Source: Chelativorans xinjiangensis (lineage in GTDB: Bacteria > Pseudomonadota > Alphaproteobacteria > Rhizobiales > Rhizobiaceae). Taken from it: a stretch of DNA of 64,000 bases. The notes beneath the pieces were generated by a model. It saw nothing but the letters and a program-made list of their open reading frames with translations, had not been told where the DNA came from and did no database searches. The position numbers and the translations under genes are program-made. Positions 47,972-57,262 of this stretch are shown piece by piece. The stretch covers positions 1-64,000 of the forward strand of contig NZ_WQNH01000022.1 of assembly GCF_009812055.1 (NCBI RefSeq), given 5' to 3'. Numbering within the stretch: position 1 is the stretch's first letter; every line of letters starts with the position of its first letter.

Positions 47972-48814
47972 TTACGAGAGCCAGCGCTTCCTGCGCTTGT
48001 AGTGCTTGACATTGCGGAAGGAGCGCCGGCCTTCGCCGCCGATGCCGAGATAGAACTCCTTCACGTCCTCGTTCTCGCGCAGCGCCCGCGCCTCGCCGTC
48101 GAGCACGATGCGGCCCGATTCGAGGATATAGCCGTATTTGGCATAGCGCAGCGCCACGTTTGTGTTCTGCTCGGCAAGCAGGAAGGACACGTTCCTCTCC
48201 TCGTTGAGCTGCTTGACGATCTCGAAGATCTCTTCGACGAGCTGCGGGGCAAGCCCCATCGATGGCTCGTCGAGCAGGATCATCTTCGGCCGGCTCATCA
48301 GCGCCCGGCCGATGGCTGTCATCTGCTGCTCGCCGCCCGAGGTGTAGCCGGCCTGGCTGCCGCGCCGCTCCTTCAGCCGCGGGAAGTAGGTGTAGACGAG
48401 CTCCAGGTCCTCGCGGATCGCCGTCTGGCCGTCGCGGCGAGTGAAGGCGCCGGTCAGGAGATTGTCCTCCACCGAGAGATGGCCGAAGCAGTGCCGCCCC
48501 TCCATCACCTGGATACAGCCGCGCCGCACCAGGTCGTTGGGCGACAGGTTGTGCACCTGTGCGCCGTCGAAGACGATGTTGCCCTTCGTCACCTCGCCGC
48601 GCTCGGCGTGAAGCAGATTGGAGATGGCCTTGAGCGTGGTCGTCTTGCCGGCGCCGTTGGCGCCGAGAAGGGCGGTGATGCCGCCCTTCGGCACTGACAG
48701 CGAGACACCCTTGAGCACCAGGATGACGCGGTCGTAGATGACCTCGATGTTGTTGACCTCGAGGATGAGGTTGTCGGGTTCTTGCGCTGGTACAGCTGCG
48801 GAGGTGGTCATCAT
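47972..48814 (-). CDS. livF: Branched-chain-type ABC transporter ATP-binding protein LivF
   Basis: The 280-aa ATPase has Walker A LLGANGAGKTTTLKA, signature YTSGGEQQMTAIGRALMSRP, Walker B ILLDEPSMGLAP and the C-terminal ILESGRIVLDG. LivF and LivG drive uptake of branched-chain amino acids or, in this cluster form, perhaps other acids. A C-terminal tail of about 20 residues is basic (KHYKRRKRW). It is the last gene of the cluster. Confidence 0.93.
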   Translation of the reverse strand: MMTTSAAVPAQEPDNLILEVNNIEVIYDRVILVLKGVSLSVPKGGITALLGANGAGKTTTLKAISNLLHAERGEVTKGNIVFDGAQVHNLSPNDLVRRGCIQVMEGRHCFGHLSVEDNLLTGAFTRRDGQTAIREDLELVYTYFPRLKERRGSQAGYTSGGEQQMTAIGRALMSRPKMILLDEPSMGLAPQLVEEIFEIVKQLNEERNVSFLLAEQNTNVALRYAKYGYILESGRIVLDGEARALRENEDVKEFYLGIGGEGRRSFRNVKHYKRRKRWLS

Positions 48815-48972
48815 CGCTCGCTACCTCACACGCGCAATCATCCCGGCCAAGGGAGCTTTAGCTCCCGCGAGCCGGGACCCATTCCGTGAGTCTTCCATGT
48901 TCCGGAATGGGCCCCGGACAGCCTCCGCTTCGCTTCGGCTTCCGGGATGACGGGCGGTTATGTACCGCATTC

Positions 48973-50289
48973 CTACATCTCGCACTCTTCGTTGACCGGC
49001 CACGGCGCGTTGGCCGCGGCATAGGCTTCGGCCTCCTGCTTTTCCAGCGGCTCGATGGCTTCGCGGTCCGGCGTGATGAGGTCGGAGACCTTGACGAACT
49101 TCTCACCGTCCCACTCCAGCATCCAGGCACCGCCATGACCGGTGTGGTCGGCGCAAGAGGTCTTGAAGGGCACCAGCATGCCGGTGGCGCCCAGTTCTTC
49201 GAGGCGGGCCTCGTCCATATTGAGGTTCTCCAGGCCCCAGCGTACTTGCTCGGCGTCCGGCGCCTGCGTGTCGAACTCCTCCTGCGCGGCACGGATGGCC
49301 TCGACCAGCATGGCGGAGATCATCAGGCCGCGCTGGTAGAACACCGAGTCAAGCTCGCTCTCGTTCTCGATCAGCGACTTGCCGGGCTCCACCACATACT
49401 GCCTGATGTCCTGGACGAGCTGGGAGTCGGGCACAGGCACACTCCAAGAGATGGAGCGGTAGCCCTTGCCCTCTTCGCCGATCAGCTTCAGGTCGCCATC
49501 GTGGCCGGACCACCAGATGCCGATGAACTGATCCATCGGATAGCGGGTCTTGGCCGCTTCCGTGACAGCGCCGGCATTCATCGCGCCCCAGCCCCACATG
49601 AGCACGAAATCCGGCCGCTCGCGGCGGATCTGCAGCCACTGCGCCGACTGATTCTGCATCTCGGTGAGGCCGACCGGGATGGGCAGGAGCGTGAAGCCGT
49701 GCTGCTCGGCCAATGCTTGAAGTAGCGGGATCGGCTCCTTGCCGTATGGATGGTCGAGATGCAGGAGCGCGATCTTCTTGCCGTTGAGATTGTCCAGATC
49801 GCCTTCGGATATGTGCTTGAGGATCATGGACGCACCGTCCCAGTAGGAGGACGGCGGGTTGAAGGCCCACTGGAACACCTTGCCGTCGGCCATGGGCGAA
49901 AAGCCGTAGCCGGGGGCGAGGATGGGGATTTCGTCGACATTGGACTTCGGCAGCACCTGCAGGGTGATGCCGGTGGACCAGGGTTGTGTGACGACGGCAT
50001 TCTCCTTGGTCCTCTCGTAGCACTCCACCCCCTTCTCGGTGTTGTAGCCGGTCTCGCACTCGTCATAGGTGAGCTCGACGCCGTTGAGCCCGCCGTCGCG
50101 TTCGTTGAGCAAGGTGATGTAGTCGCGCTGGCCGTTCATCAGCGGCGTGCCCGTGGCCGCGAAGGGCCCGGTACGGTACGACAGGTTGGGGATATAGATC
50201 GAATCCTCCTGCGCGCTTGCAGGCAGGGCAAGGGCGACGCCCGCGGCGAGCGCCGCCGACAAGGCTGCAGTCTTCATCATTTTCTTCAT
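48973..50289 (-). CDS. livK: Periplasmic substrate-binding protein (LivK-like)
   Basis: The 438-aa protein has a signal peptide (1-27, ending ALPASAQ) and the type I periplasmic binding fold of the Leu/Ile/Val group: TGPFAATGTPLMNGQRDYIT, NERDGGLNGVELTYDECETG and WLQIRRERPDFVLMWGWGAM. The ligand is not known; the cluster's acyl-CoA ligase suggests an aromatic or fatty acid rather than an amino acid. It lies between livM and livF, with 158 bases to livF. Confidence 0.9.
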   Translation of the reverse strand: MKKMMKTAALSAALAAGVALALPASAQEDSIYIPNLSYRTGPFAATGTPLMNGQRDYITLLNERDGGLNGVELTYDECETGYNTEKGVECYERTKENAVVTQPWSTGITLQVLPKSNVDEIPILAPGYGFSPMADGKVFQWAFNPPSSYWDGASMILKHISEGDLDNLNGKKIALLHLDHPYGKEPIPLLQALAEQHGFTLLPIPVGLTEMQNQSAQWLQIRRERPDFVLMWGWGAMNAGAVTEAAKTRYPMDQFIGIWWSGHDGDLKLIGEEGKGYRSISWSVPVPDSQLVQDIRQYVVEPGKSLIENESELDSVFYQRGLMISAMLVEAIRAAQEEFDTQAPDAEQVRWGLENLNMDEARLEELGATGMLVPFKTSCADHTGHGGAWMLEWDGEKFVKVSDLITPDREAIEPLEKQEAEAYAAANAPWPVNEECEM

Positions 50290-50359
50290 TTCGTCTCCTC
50301 CACTTGTTCGTTCTTCCGCTGTGGAAAGGGCGAACCGGCCCTTTGGTATTATGGCCTCC

Positions 50360-51436
50360 TCAGTGTGGGAACGGCCATAGTATCAGCTTCTCCCTGATGA
50401 CCGCCCAGAACCGCGCCAGCCCGTGCGGCTCGACGATCAGGAAAGTGATGATGAGCACGCCGATGATCATCACATTAAGATGCTCCACCGTCGCCGACGC
50501 CAGCGGCAAGCCGAGCATGGCCGGGACGGCGCTGATGATGACCGGCAGCGCGACGATGAGGATGGCGCCCAGATAGTTGCCGAGGATCGAGCCCAGCCCG
50601 CCGATAATGGCGATGAACAGCACGCGGAACGACAACGGGATGTCGAACAGGTTGGCCTCCGCCGCGCCGCGCCACAGGAAGACGAAGAGCGCGCCGGAAA
50701 CGCCGACGATGTAGGACGACACGAAAAAGGCCGTGAGCTTCGCGCGCATCAGGTTGATGCCGACGAGCTCGGCTGCGATATCCATGTCCCGCACCGCCTT
50801 CCACATGCGCCCGATGCGCCCGCGCGTGATGTTGATGGCGAAGAAGGTGACGACGCAGACAATGGCGAGCACGAAGTAGTACTGGGTGATGGCAGCCGCG
50901 CGCGGGCCGGCAACGGTGATGCCGAACATGCTGATATTGGGCACGTGGATGGCGCCGGAGGCGCTGTAGTTGTAGAGCCAGTCCCATTTCTGGAACAGCC
51001 AGACGAGAAAGAACTGGGCGGCCAGCGTGGCGATGGCGAGGTAGAAGCCCTTGATCCTCAGCGAGGGCAGGCCGAAGAGGGCGCCGACGCCGGCGGAGAA
51101 GAAGCCCGACAGCGCGATGGCGACAACGATGTTCATCTCCGGGAAGAGGGTGATGAGCTTATAGCAGGCATACGCGCCGACGCCCATGAAGGCGCCGGTG
51201 CCGAGCGAGAGCTGGCCCGCATAGCCTGTGAGGATGTTGAGGCCGAGAGCCGCGAGCGCGTAGATAAGCACCGGGATGAGCAGCGCCCGGAAGGCAAACT
51301 CGCTCGCCGTCAGCGGGAAGACGACGAAGGCGAGGATAAGGACGACGCCCAAAAGGATGGCATCCTGGCGCACGGGGAAGAGCGCGTGGTCTGCCGCGTA
51401 GCTGGTCTTGAACTGGCCGGCGGTGCGATAGAGCAT
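50360..51436 (-). CDS. livM: ABC transporter permease LivM
   Basis: The 358-aa inner-membrane permease has around ten hydrophobic segments; LPSLRIKGFYLAIATLAAQF and AVRDMDIAAELVGINLMRAK (EAA-like loop) are typical of LivM. Start ATG 51436. It follows livH by 64 bases. Confidence 0.92.
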   Translation of the reverse strand: MLYRTAGQFKTSYAADHALFPVRQDAILLGVVLILAFVVFPLTASEFAFRALLIPVLIYALAALGLNILTGYAGQLSLGTGAFMGVGAYACYKLITLFPEMNIVVAIALSGFFSAGVGALFGLPSLRIKGFYLAIATLAAQFFLVWLFQKWDWLYNYSASGAIHVPNISMFGITVAGPRAAAITQYYFVLAIVCVVTFFAINITRGRIGRMWKAVRDMDIAAELVGINLMRAKLTAFFVSSYIVGVSGALFVFLWRGAAEANLFDIPLSFRVLFIAIIGGLGSILGNYLGAILIVALPVIISAVPAMLGLPLASATVEHLNVMIIGVLIITFLIVEPHGLARFWAVIREKLILWPFPH

Positions 51437-51500
51437 GGGCTAACCTCTCCCGTCGAGCGCGGTGCCACAGGGGCTCGTTGCGGCAACACTCGACATCCCC

Positions 51501-52460
51501 TCACACCCTCTCGATAATGCGCTCGCCGAACAGCCCCTGCGGCCGGAACAGGAGCACGATCAGCGCCACCACGTAGGCGAACCAGGCTTCCGTGTTGCCG
51601 CCCATGAGCGGCTGGCCCCAGTAGACCTCGAACAGCTTTTCCAGAATGCCGATGGCGAGGCCGCCGATGATGGCGCCCATGACGCTTTCCAGACCTCCCA
51701 GCATGAGCACGGGCAGCGCCTTGTAGGCGATGACCTCGAGCGCGAAGGAGACGCCGGCCCGCGCCCCCCAGGCAATGCCGGTGGCAAGCGCGATGACGCC
51801 GGCGATGAACCAGACCACCACCCAGATGGTGGACAGCGAGATGCCGACCGAAAGCGCTGCCTGATGGTCGTCGCCGAGCGCCCGGATGGCGCGGCCGGTC
51901 TTCGTCCTGTTGAGGAAGAGAAGGAGGGCGGCGACCAGGAGCACCGCACCGATGACGGAGGTGAGGTCCTTCTGCTCGATGGAGACGAAGCCGCCGAAGA
52001 GATCCAGTGTGATACTGTCGGTGGGGATCATCAGCTCGCGCGTGATCATCACCTTGTTTTCGCCGCCGAAGATGATTTCGCCGAAGCCGATGAGGAACAG
52101 CGTGATGCCGATGGTGGCCATGAACAGGATGATGTCGGGCTGGTTGACCAACGGGCGCAGAACGGCGCGCTCGATGGTGACCGCCAGCACGAGCATGACG
52201 AGGAGCGTGAGCGGCAGGGCGAGAAGCGCCGGCACGCCCTTCTCGGTGAGGCCTACCAGCGTGAGAGCCGCAAAGACGACCATGATGCCTTGCGCGAAGT
52301 TGAAGATGCGCGAGGACTTGTAGATGAGCACGAACCCAAGCGCGATGAGCGCGTAGAGCACACCGCCGACGAGGCCCTCCCACACGACCTGGAGCAGGAA
52401 ATCCGGCGCAGCCGCCATGTCGGCGAAGGGCTGGACGAAGATGGCGTTCAGAAAATCCAT
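51501..52460 (-). CDS. livH: ABC transporter permease LivH
   Basis: The 319-aa permease has segments such as GVLYALIALGFVLIYKSSRI near the N-terminus and AIRALGDDHQAALSVGISLS as the coupling loop. It pairs with LivM. It follows a tiny DUF3096 gene by 31 bases. Confidence 0.92.
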   Translation of the reverse strand: MDFLNAIFVQPFADMAAAPDFLLQVVWEGLVGGVLYALIALGFVLIYKSSRIFNFAQGIMVVFAALTLVGLTEKGVPALLALPLTLLVMLVLAVTIERAVLRPLVNQPDIILFMATIGITLFLIGFGEIIFGGENKVMITRELMIPTDSITLDLFGGFVSIEQKDLTSVIGAVLLVAALLLFLNRTKTGRAIRALGDDHQAALSVGISLSTIWVVVWFIAGVIALATGIAWGARAGVSFALEVIAYKALPVLMLGGLESVMGAIIGGLAIGILEKLFEVYWGQPLMGGNTEAWFAYVVALIVLLFRPQGLFGERIIERV

Positions 52461-52491
52461 GGCCCGGCTCCCTGTCCCGACATCCGGCCGC

Positions 52492-52638
52492 TCACCCCAT
52501 CAGCCCCGGAAACAGCCCGATGAGGCCGATGATGATGAGGTAGAAGGCGACGATGTAGTTCAAAAGCCGCGGCATGATCAGGATGAGGATGCCGGCTATC
52601 AGCGAGACCAGCGGCGTAAGGGCGAGATCGTACATCAT
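52492..52638 (-). CDS. DUF3096 single-helix membrane protein
   Basis: The 48-aa protein is almost wholly hydrophobic, with two predicted segments around LVSLIAGILILIMP and YIVAFYLIIIGLIGL, matching DUF3096. ATG 52638 is used because AGGAAGGAAG is just upstream; the next codon is also ATG. It sits between livG and livH, so it is probably made with the transporter. Function unknown. Confidence 0.82.
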   Translation of the reverse strand: MMYDLALTPLVSLIAGILILIMPRLLNYIVAFYLIIIGLIGLFPGLMG

Positions 52639-52648
52639 TCTTCCTTCC

Positions 52649-53473
52649 TCAATGGGGCACGCCCAGATAGGCGTCGATGACCCCCTGGTCATTCTTCACC
52701 GCATCCGGCGTACCGTCAGCAATTTTCTTTCCGTAATCCAGAACCGCCACCCGGTCCGACAGGTCCATCACCACGCCCATGTCGTGCTCGATAAGGGCGA
52801 TGGTGGTACCGCGCTGCTGGTTCACGTCGATGATGAACCGGCTCATGTCTTCCTTTTCCTCGAGGTTCATGCCGGCCATCGGCTCGTCGAGAAGAAGCAG
52901 GCTCGGCTCCATGGCGAGCGCCCGGCCGAGCTCCACACGCTTTTGCAGGCCGTAGGGCAATTTGCCCACCGGCGTGTGGCGGATGTGCTGGATCTCCAGG
53001 AAGTCGATGATCTCCTCGACCGTCTCGCGGTGGACGATCTCTTCCCTGAGCGCAGGGCCGTGCCACAGCATCTGCCAGCCGATATGCCGCTTCATCATCA
53101 CCGAGCGGCCGGCCATGATGTTGTCGAGCGTCGACATGCCCTTGAACAGCGCCACGTTCTGGAAGGTGCGGGCGATCCCCTGCCCCACCGCATGATGCGG
53201 CTTCATGGCGCGCCGCTCGCGCCCGCGGAAGACGATCGAGCCGTGCTGCGGCGTATAGAAGCCGTTGACGACGTTGAGCATCGACGTTTTGCCGGCGCCA
53301 TTGGGCCCGATGATGGCCCGGATCTCACCCTTCAGGATGTTCAGTGAGATGTCCGTGAGCGCCTTCACGCCGCCGAAGGCGAGCGAGATGTTCTTGGCCT
53401 CCAGGAGCACGTCGCCCCTGGCGATACCGTCGTCGGGCGCCGTCAGCATCACGTGGTCGGGCCGCTCGTTCAT
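52649..53473 (-). CDS. livG: Branched-chain-type ABC transporter ATP-binding protein LivG
   Basis: The 274-aa ATPase has Walker A IGPNGAGKTSMLNV, the Q-loop region, a signature-like YGLQKRVELGRALAMEP (the LSGGQ position reads YGLQK, as in many LivG relatives of this cluster), Walker B LLLDEPMAGM and the D-loop/H-loop IALIEHDMGV. It is the first of the six-gene run on the minus strand. Confidence 0.92.
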   Translation of the reverse strand: MNERPDHVMLTAPDDGIARGDVLLEAKNISLAFGGVKALTDISLNILKGEIRAIIGPNGAGKTSMLNVVNGFYTPQHGSIVFRGRERRAMKPHHAVGQGIARTFQNVALFKGMSTLDNIMAGRSVMMKRHIGWQMLWHGPALREEIVHRETVEEIIDFLEIQHIRHTPVGKLPYGLQKRVELGRALAMEPSLLLLDEPMAGMNLEEKEDMSRFIIDVNQQRGTTIALIEHDMGVVMDLSDRVAVLDYGKKIADGTPDAVKNDQGVIDAYLGVPH

Positions 53474-53532
53474 TGCAGGGCCTCCCCATGCTGAGAACGC
53501 CTTTCTTGCCGGTATAGATTACACTTGCTTGC

Positions 53533-53548
53533 CTCGCAAAAATGCGAG
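53533..53548 (+). promoter_or_regulatory. Palindrome upstream of the hicA remnant
   Basis: CTCGCA-AAAA-TGCGAG (53533-53548) is a perfect 6-bp inverted repeat, 29 bases before the hicA start. HicB-type antitoxins bind such sites to repress their own operon. Confidence 0.5.
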
Positions 53549-53577
53549 ATATTCATCCTCGAATGGGGGACGGGCGG

Positions 53578-53772
53578 ATGAAGCGGGAGGCGCTGATCCG
53601 GGAGCTTCGAAGGCTGGCCAGAAGATCTGGCAAGCGCTTTGAGGTGATCTCTGGTCACGGCAAGGGATCCCACTGTCGGGTCTATTTCGGCGATCGCTAG
53701 ACCACGGTAAAGGCGGGAGAACTGAGGCCGGGTTACGTAACGCTCATCAGGAAACAGTTGGGAATCGAATAA
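53578..53772 (+). pseudogene. hicA toxin gene with in-frame TAG stop
   Basis: Translation gives 40 residues ending VYFGDR, then TAG at 53698-53700, then the same frame continues TTVKAGELRPGYVTLIRK to TAA at 53770-53772. The part before the stop carries the HicA signature with its catalytic histidine (GHGKGSH), and the part after matches the usual C-terminal strand and helix. One substitution (for example from TGG or CAG) would explain the stop. The product is probably non-toxic unless the codon is read through. It is followed by an intact hicB 39 bases on. Confidence 0.8.
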
Positions 53773-53811
53773 CGTCGCTCCATGTCGGCGGGAAAGCGGA
53801 AGGAGACGAGC

Positions 53812-54243
53812 ATGGACTATATCTACGCCGCCGAGTTTCAGGCGGACCCGGACGATGGCTACATCGTGACCTTTCCGGATGTGCCGGAAGCGATCACTCA
53901 AGGCGACAACCTCGCCGACGCGCGTGCCAGCGCAGTAGACGCTCTCGGCATGGCACTGCGCGGCTACCTGGCCAAAGGTCTGCCTTTGCCTGCCCCGGCG
54001 GCAAGCGGAAAAGGCCTTCATGCGATACCGGTTGACGCAAGGACGGCGCTCAAGCTTGCCGTCATTGAGGCATTCAATGCGGCAGGCATCTCGAAGGTTG
54101 AGTTCGCCCGTCGCCTGGGCAAACCGGAGACCGAGCCGTATCGCATTCTTGACCCGGACCACCCGACCAAGCTTCCCTTGCTTGAGACGGCGCTGACCGC
54201 GCTCGGCAAGGAGATCGTGATTTCCGTCCGCAACGCGGCCTGA
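53812..54243 (+). CDS. HicB-family antitoxin
   Basis: The 143-aa protein has the HicB N-terminal RNase-H-like fold (YAAEFQADPDDGYIVTFPDV, with DARASAVDALGMALRGYLA) and a C-terminal helix-turn-helix (ISKVEFARRLGKPETEPYRI). ATG 53812 has AGGAGAC upstream. It is intact even though the toxin gene before it carries a stop codon. The pair sits between livG and the acyl-CoA ligase, on the opposite strand to both. Confidence 0.88.
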   Translation: MDYIYAAEFQADPDDGYIVTFPDVPEAITQGDNLADARASAVDALGMALRGYLAKGLPLPAPAASGKGLHAIPVDARTALKLAVIEAFNAAGISKVEFARRLGKPETEPYRILDPDHPTKLPLLETALTALGKEIVISVRNAA

Positions 54244-54287
54244 GACCACGGGAAGCGGGACGACGCGATAAAGGGTCGGCCCCTGGT

Positions 54288-56291
54288 TCATTCCGCCGCC
54301 TCCCGCACGGTTTCCGCCGCCGCCGGGAACACCTCGGCGTCGGCGATGCGCACCGTGGCGCGCAGCACGCCCTTGCGGCCGTCCTCGTAGGTGACCTCCG
54401 TCTCCACATATTTCTCCGTCGAGCCGTCGTAGAGCGCCTCGATCAATTCGCCGTAGCGCTCGGCGATATAGCTGCGGCGTACCTTCTGCGTGCGCGTCAA
54501 TTCGCCGTCGTCGGCGTCGAGTTCCTTGTGGAGGACGAGGAAGCGGCGAATCTGGGAGGCGGCCATCAGCGGCTCTGCGGCAAGGCGCCGGTTGGCCTCC
54601 GCCACGTGAGCGGCGATGATCCGGTAGACGCGGTCGTGGCCGGCAAGCTCCTGATAGGAGGCGTAGGCGATATTGTTGCGCTCGGCCCAGCTTCCGACGG
54701 CGGCGAGGTCGATGTTGATGAAGGCGGCGCAGAAGTCGCGCCCGTGGCCGAAGGCGACCGCCTCCTTGATGTCGGGGAAGAACTTCAGCGCATTCTCGAT
54801 GTATTTCGGCGCGAACAGGGCGCCGGAGGCGAATTTGCCGACATCCTTGGCGCGGTCGATGATTTTCAACTGCCCGTCGCGGTCGAAGAAGCCTGCGTCA
54901 CCCGTATGCACCCAGCCGTCCGCCGTCTTGGTATCGCGCGTCGCCTCCTCGTTCTTGTAGTAGCCCATGAAGACGCCGGGCGAGCGGTAGAGCACCTCGC
55001 CGTTCTCGTCGACCCTGATCTCCACCTCCGGCGAGGGGAGCCCCACCGTATCCGGCCGGATCCTACCGTCCGGTTGGGCGGTGATGTAGACCGTGGCTTC
55101 CGTCTGGCCATAGAGCTGCTTCAGGTTGAGGCCGATCGAGCGGTAGAAGCTGAAGAGTTCCGGGCCGATCGCCTCGCCCGCCGTGTAGCCGACACGCATC
55201 CGCGAAAGCCCCAGCCGATTCTTGAGTGGCCCGTAGACGAGGAACTCGCCCAGCGCGTATTTGGTGCGGTCCCAAAGGCCGACGGTCTCGCCGTTCAGGA
55301 GCGGCTCGCCAACCTCACGCGCATGCGCCAGGAAGTGGTCGAACATCCACTTCTTCGCCCGTCCGGCATCCTCCATGCGCACCATGATCGCCGTCAACAG
55401 GGTTTCGAAGACGCGCGGCGGAGCGAAGAAATAGGTCGGCGCGATCTCGCGGCGATCCTCGTTCACCGTCTCCGCGCTTTCCGGGCAGGCGACCGAGAAG
55501 CCGGCCGTATAGGACTGGGCGTAGGAGAAGAGATGGTCGCCCACCCAGGCGAGCGGCAGGTAGGCGATGATGCTCTCGTTCTCGGTGAGGTTGTCGAAGG
55601 CGTTGCCGTTGAGCGCCGAGCGCACGAGATTGTCGTTCGACAGCATCACCCCCTTGGGCCGGCCGGTGGTGCCGGAGGTGTAGAGCATGACGGCAAGGTC
55701 AGCCCCTCTCCCCTTCTCCACCTCGGAAAGCCAGAGTGCCGCCGCGCCGGGCTCCTGCGAAAGGCGTTTCAGCCCGGCCTCGCAAAGGCTTGAATAGGCA
55801 TGCAGATGCGTGTGGTCGTAGTCGCCCAGGCCCCGCGGCTCGTCATAGACGATTTCCTTCAGGTGCGGCGCCTTCTCGGCGATGGACAGCAGTTTGTCCA
55901 CCTGCTCCTGGTCCTCGACGACGGCGTATTTCACCTCCGCATGGTCGAGCACATAGGCCATCTCCTCGGCCACCGAATCCGCGTAGACCGGCACCGGCAC
56001 CGCGCCGAGCGACTGGGCCGCGGCGAAGGTCCAGTAGAGCCGGGGACGATTGGCGCCGACGACGGCGATCTTGTCGCCGCGCTTGAGCCCGGCCGTCTGC
56101 AGCCCGAGGGCAAAGGTACGCACCTCCTCGAGCTGTTCTTCCCAGGTCCAGCTCTGCCAGATGCCGTAGTCCTTGTGCCGCATGGCCGGGCGGCCGCGAA
56201 AGCGCTCGGCGTTCAGCAGCAGGAATTTGGCAAACGTGTCGGGCGAAGGATGCGCCTGCGCCAAACCATTCTCCTCCCATCGCGGCATCAC
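54288..56291 (-). CDS. AMP-dependent long-chain acyl-CoA ligase
   Basis: The 667-aa adenylate-forming enzyme activates carboxylic acids to CoA thioesters. The P-loop-like motif LYTSGTTGRPKGVMLSND (about residue 205) and the downstream YGQTEATVYITAQ and TGDAGFFDRDGQLKIIDRAK blocks are intact. The catalytic lysine region near the C-terminus (VGKFASGALFAPKYIENAL) follows. Length and motifs fit FAA1-type AMP-forming synthetases. On the same strand as the liv genes but separated by the HicAB pair. An aromatic acid substrate is also possible. Confidence 0.9.
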   Translation of the reverse strand: MMPRWEENGLAQAHPSPDTFAKFLLLNAERFRGRPAMRHKDYGIWQSWTWEEQLEEVRTFALGLQTAGLKRGDKIAVVGANRPRLYWTFAAAQSLGAVPVPVYADSVAEEMAYVLDHAEVKYAVVEDQEQVDKLLSIAEKAPHLKEIVYDEPRGLGDYDHTHLHAYSSLCEAGLKRLSQEPGAAALWLSEVEKGRGADLAVMLYTSGTTGRPKGVMLSNDNLVRSALNGNAFDNLTENESIIAYLPLAWVGDHLFSYAQSYTAGFSVACPESAETVNEDRREIAPTYFFAPPRVFETLLTAIMVRMEDAGRAKKWMFDHFLAHAREVGEPLLNGETVGLWDRTKYALGEFLVYGPLKNRLGLSRMRVGYTAGEAIGPELFSFYRSIGLNLKQLYGQTEATVYITAQPDGRIRPDTVGLPSPEVEIRVDENGEVLYRSPGVFMGYYKNEEATRDTKTADGWVHTGDAGFFDRDGQLKIIDRAKDVGKFASGALFAPKYIENALKFFPDIKEAVAFGHGRDFCAAFINIDLAAVGSWAERNNIAYASYQELAGHDRVYRIIAAHVAEANRRLAAEPLMAASQIRRFLVLHKELDADDGELTRTQKVRRSYIAERYGELIEALYDGSTEKYVETEVTYEDGRKGVLRATVRIADAEVFPAAAETVREAAE

Positions 56292-56494
56292 GTGCCACTT
56301 CTCCCGCCGCCTCCCCGCGACGGATTGTTATGGTGGGGAGGGTTCCACGAAAAGCAAGGCGGATCAACAAGACGCTTGACAGACAAGGCGGCCATTTGCC
56401 TTTATTCTGAAGCTGTTGTGTGCGCTTTGCGCGTGTCGGCGCTTTGATATCCGCCGCCAATTCGGACAGCGGTCACCGATACAGCCCTCACCGA

Positions 56495-57169
56495 TCAAGC
56501 GTCGTATTGGCCGAGCGCATCCGGCTTCAGGACGGTGATGCGGCCGTGGGCGGCGCGCAGCAGGCCCTCCTCCTCCAGTTCGCGCAGTGCTTTGTTCACC
56601 ACCTGGCGCGAGACGCCGGCAAGAAGCCCCAGCTCCTCCTGACTGATCTCGATCTCGTTTTCGACCGCCGGGTAGAGAACCGGGTTGAAGAACCAGGCGA
56701 GATTGCGCGCCACGCGCGCCTTGGGGTTGAGGATGCGGTCGTATTCGATGGTGGCGATGAACTGGCCCATGCGCTCGTTGAGCTGGCGCACGAGGAACCG
56801 GTTGAAGCCGGTGCTGTTCTCGTAGAGCCACATGAACGTGGCGCGCTGCATCATGGCGAGCCTGGTATCGCGGATCGCGACGACGTCGTATTTGCGCGGC
56901 TCGTCCTTCAGCACCGAACCTTCGCCGAACCAGCTTCCCGCCGCCGCCCCGGCGAAGGTCATCGCCTTGCCGGCAGCCGAGATGGCGGAGATCTTGACGA
57001 GCCCGTCGAGAACGCCGGTCCAATAGTCGAGCCGGTCGCCCCGGTGGCACACATAGCCGCCCTTGGGATAGTGCCGCTCAACGAGCCCGTGCTTCGCCCG
57101 CTCCAGCTCCTCGCCGGTCAATTCGCGGGCCCACAGGGCGGAACGGACGATCGCGTCTTTGGCACTCAT
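56495..57169 (-). CDS. Crp/Fnr-family transcription regulator
   Basis: The 224-aa protein has an N-terminal cyclic-nucleotide-binding fold (KGGYVCHRGDRLDYWTGVLD, GAAAGSWFGEGSVLKDEPRK) and a C-terminal helix-turn-helix (QEELGLLAGVSRQVVNKALR). No cysteine cluster of the Fnr type is visible, so it is of the Crp-like group; the effector is not known. It is between the acyl-CoA ligase and the acyl-synthase gene on the same strand. Confidence 0.85.
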   Translation of the reverse strand: MSAKDAIVRSALWARELTGEELERAKHGLVERHYPKGGYVCHRGDRLDYWTGVLDGLVKISAISAAGKAMTFAGAAAGSWFGEGSVLKDEPRKYDVVAIRDTRLAMMQRATFMWLYENSTGFNRFLVRQLNERMGQFIATIEYDRILNPKARVARNLAWFFNPVLYPAVENEIEISQEELGLLAGVSRQVVNKALRELEEEGLLRAAHGRITVLKPDALGQYDA

Positions 57170-57262
57170 GGCTCAGAAAGGTTCCGGGCGCACGCACACC
57201 CGACCGCTTATGAACGCCGGCTGCTGTCATGGCAAGGCGGGAGCCTGATGTGGGCGCTGATG

